64,000 nt of DNA from assembly GCA_005784505.1 (NCBI GenBank), contig VCAZ01000020.1:313611-377610 (forward strand), given 5' to 3'. The position numbers were made by a program, and so were the translations under genes. This stretch comes from Bagarius yarrelli (Eukaryota; Chordata; Actinopteri; Siluriformes; Sisoridae). The notes beneath the pieces were generated by a model, which had not been told where the DNA came from, searched no databases, and saw only the letters and a program-made list of their open reading frames with translations. Below are positions 52,445-60,735 of this stretch, one piece after another; the stretch's first letter is position 1; each line of letters opens with the position of its first letter.

Positions 52445-55409
52445 CAGCTCATTAAATGTATTTATTTAAGAATGAAGTTTTATAACTGCCAGCCAGATTT
52501 TACTAGACTTTCATTGGACCGCTAGCTTTTTATTTTTTTCCCCCTTTCTCCCATACCAATCTCCACTTTCCCATGATCCACAGGAACGTTCTTCCCTGTG
52601 AGGGTCAGGCTAATTGCCACAATACACGTTAATGATCCGAATCCGGTTCTGCTTCCACTGCAAATGGGCGGTTTAGCAAATCACACCAACCGAGCTAACA
52701 ATAACGGCAAGCTAATAAGGACATGAGCGCTTGTTCGCTTATTGTGTGCTGATTCTTCCACTGTTGGTTTTTTGGCCCCGGGTTTTTAAGAGAGCCTTAA
52801 CCCTAATTATGGAGGGGCTCCTTTCCTCCCTTACAATTTACAAAGCTGCATGATTGTAGCCCACACCCACACAACATGCTCTGTGTTCAGCATCTGTTTG
52901 GACTGGAGGCATTTTGCAGCCTCGTCATTTTTTTTTTTTTTGTAAGTGGCCCTGCTGAGTTTACGCTCCCGGGAAACCGTGCAATGGGAATGGAACCGAT
53001 GCCAAGGTCATTTTAAAGATAATACTGTTTTTATTCATACATACAAAAAACCCCAATGTTAAACAGCACACGAGGATTGACTTTCCTGCCGTCTGTGTGG
53101 TATGTGGTGTGCGCACTAATCACAGTAGTCTTCTATTGAGAACAGTACTGTCCTTTTTCTATAACGTTATGACATCATCCACTTACACTAACGCTGCTGC
53201 TTCTGCTGCTTTCGCCGTGTTGCATGTAACCTGTGGCTTCCGTCTCACTGTCTGTCCCTTCCTGTCTTTCTTTGCTTCTACACTCCCGCTTTCTTCTTCT
53301 TCTCATTTTTTTCTGCTCCTTGTTTGTTTATGTGGGTGTGGTCATGTATGTGGGCGTGTCCTCTGCTTTCCCTGTTTGCTGTTTGCAGCTTCCTTTCAGC
53401 TCCGCTTCGTCGGATTCCTCCGAATCAGCTCAGTCGGTCAGCGAGTGCAGCGCCCCCACTGAAAAGGTGACTTCTAATTGGCTCTCCGTTTGCCTGCGCC
53501 TTTACCGATTGGCCACTTCATGAGTTCCCATTGGACAGTCCCTCCATTATCAGATCCCTGTTTTGTATTAATGGTGTCTTATTTACATCTTGTGGTTTTT
53601 TCTCTCAGTTCATGTTGATTTGTTTATTCATTCATAATTTTATTTCTTTTTTTTATGTTTTTATCATTCATCCACTTCATCATGCTCAGTTGTTAAACGG
53701 CCTCGACCATCATGGCCCCGTGGAAGCCTTGTACCCATCCAGAGTGGCCTTCCCTTTCCCTCCAAATCCCCCCTCTTCCTCTACATCCTCTCCCTCTTCC
53801 TCCTCTTGCCCTTCTGCCACTCTGAGGTCGTGGTCAAGGCCGGGCTCGGCACTGGTGCCCGATTACCCCCATTACTCCACGCTGACCCCTGGCATGCTAC
53901 CCCCTTCCTCCAAGATCCCCAGCTGGAAGGTTCGTCCATCCCTTTCATTTTTTTCATCACGCCAACATACACACTGCTCTGCTTCTGGCATGGCGGTAGT
54001 GACTCTCTCTAAATGACTCACTGAATCACACGGAGTCAAACTGACCGATTCACTGATTCAGCCTGAGTTATAGAGTCAAACTAACTGATTCAGTAGTTCA
54101 CCCTGACTTACAGAGTCAAACTAACTGTTAGAGTGAGAGTCTCACTGACTTGAGTCACTGATTCACACTGATTTCACATTGGAGGAAAAAAAATTTTTTT
54201 ATACAACACTCTAATCAGTGGCTCAATGTTGCCATCCAGTGGCTGATATGGAGAATGCAGTGATAGTGATAATGGAGAGTTGTATATTGTTGTAAGTGTG
54301 TGTATGGGTGTGTTCATGTTGCGGATTTAGGACTGGGCTAAACCAGGCCCTTACGATCAGCCCATGGTGAACACACTGAGAAGGAAGAAGGAGCCGAAGG
54401 AGGCGCTACATTCAAATGGCTCGTACCAGCCGCCGTTAAACTCCATACAGCCTGAGGACAGCCAGAAACCCAGGAACGTCCCTGATACACCAAACGTCAG
54501 TCCCACGTCTGATAGACTTCAGATCCATCACACACTAACCAAAATCTACATTTAAATTCTGTTTTTATAGCCATTGTTTATTAATGCAGAATGGAAATGT
54601 TACGTGTGTGTGTGTGTGTGTGTAGGAAGTTGAAGTTCAGCAGGATTTGGCTTTGGCGCTCTCTTGTGGTCTGCAGTTAGATGCTCAGTGCTCCAGCAGA
54701 GACTCACTTCAGTGTTCCAGCGGATACAGTACCCAGAGTACCACACCCTGCTGCTCTGAGGACACCATCCCCTCTCAGGGTAAGTGTGTGTGTGTAAAAG
54801 GGTGAACAGAACCTAAAAACCGTAGGAAATTAAATTATTAAAAGTGAAAAAATAAAGGCATATAATAAATATTTTTTTCTGAATGGCGCTCTGTCCCTCC
54901 TCCTCACAGTGTCCGATTACGATTACTTCTCAGAGCAGCAGGACTACGATAAATCCTCCACTGTCCCCCGGAACAGCGACCTCGGCCAAAGTTACCGCAA
55001 ACTGTTCCAGACAAAACGTCCCGCCTCCACCGCCGGTATCCCCTCTGTCCCGGGCGTAGCCACCATTCGCCGCACCCCTTCCACCAAACCCTCGGTGCGC
55101 AGGGGCACCGGCCCTGTCCCTATCCAAACCCCCGTCATTCCTGTCCTGACCCCGACTGTGCCCAACTCTACTACAGAGGTGGAGTCGAATGAGGAGCCGG
55201 AGCTAAACGACATGGATGCGGAGCCGGAGTCCGTCCTGCCAGTAGAAACATGGAGCGGTCAGGCGTCAACTAACCCGCCCCTGCATGCCACCTGCGAGGG
55301 GCTCGGGGGCGTGGCAGAGGAGGGAGACACCATGCTGCAGTCCATTCGGAGAGGAGTGCGACTGAAGAAGACCACCACTGACGACCGCTCCGCTCCTCGC
55401 ATCCCATAA
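30767..55409 (+). CDS. mtss1: mtss1, metastasis suppressor 1 / MIM (I-BAR protein)
   Basis: MTSS1 binds PI(4,5)P2-rich membrane through its I-BAR domain, induces protrusions and binds actin monomer through WH2. Exons: 30767-30838, 33208-33269, 35310-35383, 46168-46252, 46978-47069, 47164-47238, 48531-48688, 48779-48886, 50309-50406, 51214-51424, 53389-53466, 53690-53929, 54331-54495, 54626-54779, 54910-55409. Lengths sum in frame to 723 residues (human about 755). It begins MDAVMEKECSALGGLFQALI and ends LKKTTTDDRSAPRIP. It is mtss1 rather than mtss2 because of LNSVNSSDSRSSGS, DWAKPGPYDQPMVNTL and VSDYDYFS. The ATG has G at -3 and +4. Exon 11 may be alternative. Two introns are large (33270-35309 and 35384-46167). 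Confidence 0.96.
31540..31850. repeat. 25-bp tandem repeat, mtss1 intron 1
   Basis: Repeats of 'gggttccttggaccctgttg' plus 'ggtgg'; starts near 31570, 31596, 31621 and 31646. Four near-perfect copies are followed by about eight decaying ones. Frames through it (GSLDPVGWG repeats) are not genes. Confidence 0.9.
33048..33130. repeat. 27-bp tandem triplicate, mtss1 intron 1
   Basis: Three copies of 'tgatggggcgttattatcat' plus 'tagtatg', about 80 bp upstream of mtss1 exon 2. Confidence 0.92.
33361..33750. mobile_element. hAT-type nonautonomous DNA transposon (MITE), mtss1 intron 2
   Basis: Starts 'caccagttcccaacc' and ends 'gttggaaactgctg'; the complement of the end is 'cagcagtttccaac', matching 9 of the first 11 bases. 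It is flanked by 'gtttaatc' (33353-33360) and 'gtttactt' (33751-33758), an 8-bp target duplication with two changes, as expected for hAT elements. Length 390 bp, no transposase frame. Confidence 0.75.
33812..33920 (+). repeat. tRNA-derived SINE fragment
   Basis: 'agtggtggctcaaatggtta' resembles an A-box head; it is followed by 'gtttcatagctgaccctgcg' and 'ctctgaacccacctttccaa', the same body as at 5165. Ends in a T9 run. Diverged. Confidence 0.6.
40785..40890 (+). repeat. fish SINE tail
   Basis: Contains 'cccaaattgctcagctatat', 'aaagataaatgtaagtcgct', 'ctggataaaggtgtctgcca' and 'attggcgtaaatttc': a good match to the SINE 3' end. Confidence 0.75.
43462..44040 (+). mobile_element. SINE split by a second insertion
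   Basis: The tRNA-like head 'gtgtagctcaggggttaagg' ... 'gctgatcagaagatcat' (43470-43518) is separated by about 375 bp from its body 'agccccagcacgaccaagct' (43901) ... 'gggcccctgagcaaggcacc' ... 'actgctcagttag'. In an intact copy these parts are adjacent. The intervening piece (about 43521-43890) is a different sequence ending 'gatggcgccctatggtggtg' and 'ggagggcggagtcattgca', like a common fish repeat whose family I cannot name. 'cata' lies at both junctions. Confidence 0.7.
44940..45425 (+). mobile_element. degraded copy of a widespread teleost element
   Basis: Starts 'caaaagtattggaacacatg' (44947) and continues 'gttccagttcatcccagagg' 'tgttcagtttaaaggggctg', 'agggctctgtacaggacatg' and 'cattgtcttgctggaacagg'. 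This order is that of a very common fish repeat that begins 'caaaagtattgggacac'. Many indels; the 3' end is lost. Superfamily not assigned. Confidence 0.65.
45885..46010 (+). repeat. fish SINE body and tail
   Basis: 'cccagcaccaccaagccacc', 'gctgggcccctgaacaaggc', 'ccttaaccccaaattgctca', 'agttgctctggataaaaatg' and 'ctgcaaacgtaaatgtag' follow one another as in the SINE consensus. It ends about 160 bp before mtss1 exon 4. Confidence 0.8.
47455..47575. repeat. imperfect ~44-bp triplicate with ggccacgcc
   Basis: Three copies of '(a)caggccacgcccac' ... 'tgacagctata' in mtss1 intron 6. It shares the 'ggccacgcc' word with the scgn intron 7 arrays. Confidence 0.6.
50127..50220 (+). repeat. tRNA-derived SINE head
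   Basis: 'gcagtggtagctcaatagtt' is an A-box-like head, followed after about 50 bp by 'gaaggttgtgagtttgaggc' (B-box-like). About 90 bp upstream of mtss1 exon 9. Not a tRNA gene: no cloverleaf 3' half. Confidence 0.6.
51488..51671. mobile_element. hAT-type MITE with 8-bp target duplication, mtss1 intron 10
   Basis: Terminal inverted repeats 'caggggtgtccgaact' and 'agtttggacacccctg' match at 15 of 16 positions. Flanks are 'ctgtagac' (51480-51487) and 'ctgtagat' (51672-51679), an 8-bp duplication with one change. 184 bp, no coding capacity. The site is 55 bp downstream of mtss1 exon 10. Confidence 0.9.
51718..51972. mobile_element. palindromic MITE, mtss1 intron 10
   Basis: Long inverted arms: 'ttctttgtgtttcttgaatt' (from 51737) pairs with 'aattcaaggaacacaaagaa' (to 51954), and 'ctgattacttggatcaggtg' pairs with 'cacctgatccaggtaatcag'. 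The left end is 'caggggtgggc'. Whole element can fold into one hairpin. It lies 46 bp after the previous MITE. Target duplication unclear ('tggtaaac' / 'ccgtaagc'). Confidence 0.8.
54033..54130. repeat. 40-bp degenerate tandem repeat, mtss1 intron 12
   Basis: 'gagtcaaact' recurs at 54033, 54073 and 54113 with 'actgattca' between. Three to four copies. Confidence 0.7.
54910..55409 (+). other. mtss1: mtss1 last coding exon with WH2 motif
   Basis: 166 residues: SDYDYFSEQQDYDKSSTVPR, KLFQTKRPASTAGIPSVPG, VATIRRTPSTKPSVRRGTGP, VIPVLTPTVP, then an acidic segment, MWSGQAS-like ETWSGQASTNPPL, and the actin-binding WH2 helix plus LKKT signature MLQSIRRGVRLKKTTT. It stops at TAA 55407-55409. Confidence 0.95.
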
Positions 55410-56644
55410 TACTCCCGCATGCGTGGAACATTAACTATGGTAACCGAGGGGAGACTTGCTCCAGTTCTTCTGTTCTTAATTTATTGAAATCTCAAATCAT
55501 TTTGTTCTGGACTTTAAGCAACCACAAATTTAATGCTTCAGTGACGCGTTAATGCAGCCGCTCGTTTCAGCGCCACCTACAGGTGCAGCGCGGTTTAGTG
55601 TTTTTCTTGCTGTAGTTCCGGTCTCTGTCCTTCCTTACAAAGTTCTAATCTTGGAGCCGAGATTCTCGCTGTAGTTTGTTGTTAAACCGAATGACTGCGT
55701 AAATGCAGAGATCAAAGGAGCGTAAATAAATAAATAAATCCCGAACGGAGAGACGTAACGTTAGTGATCAGACTGTAATGTCGTCCTTTCAGCTTCTTAA
55801 GTTTAATATGGAAACAGATTTTGTTCGTTATTTTAAAGGTTTTCGTTTGTTTTTAATGTGAACGAAATGATAAAATCTACAAAGATGTATATAGTGGATG
55901 AAATACAGTGTTTTCTTATTCTAGAAATCGCACACGGTCGATGGGGGACGAGTAATGTAGCTCTGCTGAGCTAGCGGCACTAGCGGCTAATAGCTAGCGG
56001 AGTTCATCAGTAGTGCAGTAGCAGGTCTGCAGTGAGAAGGTTGAGGTTTTCAGCTCACAGCCTTCAAATCTGATCAGTGAAATCACTTTTATAGACCAGA
56101 ATAAAATCACCTGTATTTCATTTTATTTAATTTCTTACGACTTTATAAGACATGACTGACGCTCGGTTTAATTCGTCCCTGGAGTGAGTATTAATATTAT
56201 TAACTATTAATTATTATTAACGATGAATGAAACAGAAATCTTTAGTATTCTAAAGGCAGTTTGAGGTTTTGATTCAGTGATACTCATGTGATACTCATGT
56301 GATACTCATGTGATCACTCTGTATACTCCGTGATACTCATGTTAAACACGTTAGTTGTGTAATAATCTGCAACATTAACACAATGTTTTCGGTCGTTTTT
56401 TTTTATTATTAATTATGACGATGATGTTCGAAATAACTGCTAATTCTAGCAAAAGAAAAGAAAAGAAAAAAGGCAGCGGTTTTGTATAAATGTGGGGTGT
56501 AAATAGCGACGGGCCAAAGAGCGACTTTTAATTTATTCATCCGCTCGCTAAAGTAGAAAATCTGTCCATTCTTTCCTGTGAGATATTGTATATTGTGTTA
56601 ATACACTATGAGTAAATTCATGTGGAAAAGCACACACACACACA

Positions 56645-56699
<55 letters not shown>

Positions 56700-56830
56700 T
56701 CCGGGTTCATTTCACTTTTTTGTAAATTAAAACTGTAAATTGGTTAAACTGGAGTGAAGTTTAGTTGCTGAATTCATCCTGTTTGTTTTTTGTCACTACA
56801 TTACAAAAATCTATTAAAGGTTTTGTTTGT
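55410..56830 (+). other. mtss1: mtss1 3' UTR (end not fixed)
   Basis: AT-rich sequence after the mtss1 stop. AATAAA occurs at 55725-55730 (in an AAATAAATAAATAAA run) and at 56100-56105, and ATTAAA near 56726, so several ends are possible. A (CA)n run spans 56631-56697. No other gene is seen. Confidence 0.55.
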
Positions 56831-57022
56831 GTTTTATCAGGTTTAACAGTCACAATCAGCTAAAAGTACCACCGTTTATCAGTTCGACAGAAAAACTCGT
56901 TTAAAAAAGAAATCAAAATGTTGTTTCTATTTTTTTGACGTATTAAAATATTTTATTTATTCCTCCATTTTACCATTTTGTCCTTTTATTTTTGGATCAT
57001 TTATTCATTCATTCATTTTTTT

Positions 57023-57136
57023 TATAGCCGCTTATTCCCTAATTCGGGGTCACAGGGATCACAGATCATCTCTGAAAGGGTGAAGGACAGGATGGGGGAC
57101 ACCCTGGACAGGTCGCCAGTCCATCACAGGGCCACA

Positions 57137-57170
<34 letters not shown>

Positions 57171-57255
57171 GAGAACATACAAACTCCCACACAGAAAGAC
57201 CCCTGCAGGGGAATCGAACCCGGGACCTTCTTACTGTGAGGAACCAGTGATAAAC
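57023..57255. repeat. common fish interspersed repeat
   Basis: Contains 'ccgcttattccctaattcgg', 'acaccctggacaggtcgcca', 'gtccatcacagggccaca', a (CA)n run, 'gggagaacatacaaactccc' and 'gaatcgaacccgggaccttc'. This word order is very common in teleost genomes. Family not assigned. Confidence 0.7.
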
Positions 57256-58486
57256 ATTGATGCTTTCTGCACCTTATACTTCATACTAACTACTTTAGTG
57301 CTCGTTCGTAGACTCTTTGTAGCGCCATCTAATGGTAGCAGAAGCACAATACACTCATTAGGGAAAAATACAATATGGCGTCACAAAAGCTGATTAAATT
57401 CTGGCGTTAAAGCCTGTTAATTTACGGATAATAACAGCTGTCGTTTCATGTGGATTACAATTTGAACCATTTTTATCAATAATGACGTGACGATGCTTCT
57501 GATTGGGAGCTTCTCGTTTGAGGACATTGGAACTTTATAAGTATCAAATGTTAAATGTTCTGACAGAAGAGAACTCTGATTGTATGGTCCTGATCCAGAT
57601 GTGGACCAGCTGTGTGATGAGGCTTTTATTACACCCAATGAATAAGAATCCACTCAGCAGATCGGTACTTGTCACATGATCAAGTATTGTGTGTAAGTAC
57701 AACTCCATGGTGGGTGGAGATGACATGGCAGACTTTAGGATTAGAAATAAATGTCCAAACCAAGAGATGGACGCTAATGCGCTTCACTGACCTCACGCTA
57801 GCTAACAGCTGGATTTTGTTTTACTAAGAAAACACTAAATGTGGTGCAACCAACATGAACATAATGCAGTTCCTCGGGTTCCTCGTTGCAGTGGCTCAGA
57901 TAAACTTCAGCAAATATGAACATGAAACACAATACACACTTTCTATAACAATCCAGAACAAATCGGGTCACCCCAATACACTCAAAAGTCTCAGCCTGCT
58001 CAACATGCTAAATGCTAAACATGCTAAATGCTAAACATCTTTTAGAGATGATCAACCTTAAACAGCCCAGTGTGTTGCAGAGGAAAAGCTCTGATCTGAT
58101 CTGATCTAATCTGATCTAATGAATCTTGCGTGCAGTGACGTGTAATGTGTTCCTGTGTCTGCAAACTAAACACAAGCACTGGACTGGACAGTAAAAGACT
58201 GACTGTCTTCATGGACAATAATAACGTTCCTGCTCTGGACGTTGGACTGATGACAGGACAGTCAGTTTGTGTTGAGTTGTTCAGCTATTGAAATAAACAG
58301 TTTTATACATTTTTACCCATTAAATACTGCAGGGCGGCCCGTGGCAATAACACACACAGGCAGTTGCGCCTTGGAAGTGTCGCCCTCTTGTGATTATTGT
58401 GCGTTTCTACACACACACACACACACACACACACATGTGCACTAATGCAGTTACTGTATTTATTAGTTTATCTCCTCTTAAAGTTA

Positions 58487-58538
<52 letters not shown>

Positions 58539-59250
58539 TTACCACCAGAACCTGCACCGATCCTGAAATACTGCACAAACTTTATGTGTTATGCAGTAAA
58601 ATAAACTCATTGTCCCCAGATGAGGACATCATTTATCCTGTTTGAAGACAATGTTTAGATGTTTCACTTATTGGGTGTTGCGCAGTGCGACTGCAGGTCA
58701 TTCATTAGGAAAAACTATTTTATTTCCAGATGATCGCAAAATCTCGTTTTTCACTTCAGGCTGCAGTGACGGGTTTTCGCCACTGGGTGTCAATCTTTCT
58801 ACTTTAAAATCAGTCTGACTTTTCCTGACGGTTTGAGCAAATATTAAAAGGCAGTAATTTAAAGCCATATTTACTTCTTTAAGATAATCATTCAAAACGT
58901 TTATCGCGCCACATGGGATGTAGTTTTCCTTTAAAAGTCCTGTTCAGATTTTAAGTAAGCGGAATTAAATGATTTTAAGTGTTTATATCGATTCTGAAAT
59001 TGATTTTTTTCTCATTCAATATTTGATGAAAATTAAAGTTTTATTTCTGCTTTGTTTTCTACATTGATTAAAATAATGACGTCATACAACTGTACAGAAT
59101 ATAAAACAAAATAACACAAAATTAAAAAACACAAACGCGCAGAAATCTGGAAATTTGTAAATGTTGTTATTTTTGAGAGTTTATAAACAGCGCAAGTCGA
59201 CCAAGAGATAAAAATCCACACGGAATTATTGTTATTTTAATACGTTTAAA
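57256..59250. other. spacer between mtss1 and tmem65
   Basis: No gene recognised. AT-rich, with a (CA)n run at about 58411-58435 and an (AATC)n run of about 13 units at 58487-58538. Confidence 0.7.
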
Positions 59251-59259
59251 TGTTGCCCT

Positions 59260-59628
59260 CTCCAAGATGGCGGCTCGGCTGACAAGTCTTCTATAATAGT
59301 AATTATACTTCCGGTACTATGGAAAATGGGCGGTTCCTGGAGGTTTACGTCAGCCGAGTGACGTCATAGCTACATCGGCGCTCAGAGCAGCAAAGCGATT
59401 CCGACGGGAGAATAATTGTAGAGGGCGCGTGCGGATGGAAATGAACGACTGTCTTTCTGCTGTTTTGCGACATGATTGGGAGACGCCGCGCTTTGCGGCA
59501 CTTTTTAACAGATTTTAATCGCGGAGTTACGTTTCCCGTGGACAGCGCGAGCGCGAGTTAGTCCGTTAGAGGTTCTCCCTGCGACCTGTCTGTCCGTCTG
59601 TGCACCTGTGAGCGAGCGCGCGGGAGCG
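59260..59628 (+). promoter_or_regulatory. tmem65: tmem65 promoter and 5' UTR
   Basis: GC/CpG-rich start of a housekeeping-type gene. It has a YY1-type 'caagatggcggc' (59263-59274), an ETS-type 'acttccgg' (59307-59314), a GGGCGG box near 59328, a half CRE 'ttacgtcag' (59345-59353) and a full palindromic CRE 'tgacgtca' (59359-59366). No TATA box. YY1 and ETS sites of this kind often sit close to the start of genes for mitochondrial proteins. Start site not determined. Confidence 0.7.
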
Positions 59629-59842
59629 ATGCTGCCGTGTTTGCGCAGGGTTCTGCGGCCGGTTCTCGCGCTCCGCCCGCTCGTGCCCGTCTCTAACTTG
59701 GGAACGCACGCGCGCAAGGAGCCCGTGGAACCGCTGAGCTCACCGCAGGGAGCGCGAGACTTTATCTACGGCCTCCATCCAGCCGAGCGCTCGTGCCTAC
59801 TGCGGGAACTTCACCGGTTCGAGTCCATTGCCATCGCACAGG
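59629..59842 (+). CDS. tmem65: tmem65 first coding exon (3'-truncated by window edge)
   Basis: TMEM65 is a mitochondrial inner-membrane protein linked to mitochondrial Na+/Ca2+ exchange and, in heart, to intercalated discs. The exon encodes 71 residues plus one base: an Arg/Leu-rich presequence (MLPCLRRVLRPVLALRPLVP), then LGTHARKEPVEPLSSPQGAR, DFIYGLHPAERSCLLRELHR and FESIAIAQ. The second half is near identical to human TMEM65 residues before the first membrane segment. The donor is cagg|gtgagt, phase 1, as expected for Q|E. The three membrane helices are in later exons beyond the window. A GTG 21 bases upstream is in frame but the first ATG is preferred. Confidence 0.95.
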
Positions 59843-59983
59843 GTGAGTGTGTGTGTGTGTGTGTGTGTGTGTAAGTGTGTGTGTGTGTGTGTAAGTGTGT
59901 GTGAGAGAAAGAAAGTACAGATACACCTGCACCCCATCAGTCCATCACGTACACACAGACAGACACACACACACACACACACA

Positions 59984-60034
<51 letters not shown>

Positions 60035-60703
60035 TTTATACACAAACCCTTCACACACTCACTGTCTGATAACATCACTGTCTGATAACATCACTGTCTG
60101 ATAACATCACTGTCTGATAACATCACTGTCTGATAACATCACTGTCTGAGTTCATGGATGTTCACAGACCTGCTAATTGTTAGCATCCCACTACTGACCT
60201 GCTCACACAATTCTAGTCAAAACTTCAGCACTCGAGTCCAAATTCTCCAGCTCTGGAGTCCAGATCCTTTAGAACCCCTGAGTCCAGATCTCCAGAACCA
60301 AAGTGAAGGGTTGTGTATTATCTCGGGGTTTACCCTCTTTTGTAAATAGAAAAGACGCACACATGCTTTAACGGAATTCATCCTGGAACTGTAGCAGATT
60401 ATTAGTGAAAACACACTTCCTCCTTCTGGAGGTGGAAAAGCTGCGTATCAGTGTATCAGAACTCTATACACACCGTGTGTTTACTCTATAATACCCCCCC
60501 ACACACACACACACTGAGATGAGTTTTATTGCACTGAGTGTCAGTAAGAAAACAGCATAAACTGACCAATCAGAGCTCAAGGAAACAGCGTGGTCATGGT
60601 TCCAGCTTGTGTGTGTGTGTGTGTAAGGATCAGCAAGAAGGTCAGCCGCTGTTTAATCAGCATTCTTATTATTACCTTAAAGCTGCTTTTACACAGAGAA
60701 ATG

Positions 60704-60735
<32 letters not shown>

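Larger units (their letters stand above)
50309..54779 (+). other. mtss1: mtss1 exons 9-14: Ser/Pro-rich linker
   Basis: Exons encode a disordered phospho-site-rich linker: SDYSWSYQTPPSSPSTTMSR, SSVSSHDSGFASHDAFQSKS (a DSGF degron-like site), a 78-nt exon reading LPFSSASSDSSESAQSVSEC, a Ser/Pro-rich exon ending YSTLTPGMLPPSSKIPSWK, then DWAKPGPYDQPMVNTL and SLQCSSGYSTQSTTPCCSED. The last block is strongly conserved. The DSGFxS-type motif in MTSS1 is known as a beta-TrCP recognition site; here the residues are DSGFAS. All of exons 11-13 are phase 0 at both ends, so any can be skipped without a frameshift. Confidence 0.88.

Noticed and set aside
59608..59628. In-frame GTG start for tmem65 adding seven residues
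   Set aside because: The first ATG at 59629 is in frame and gives the expected presequence; non-ATG initiation has no support here.
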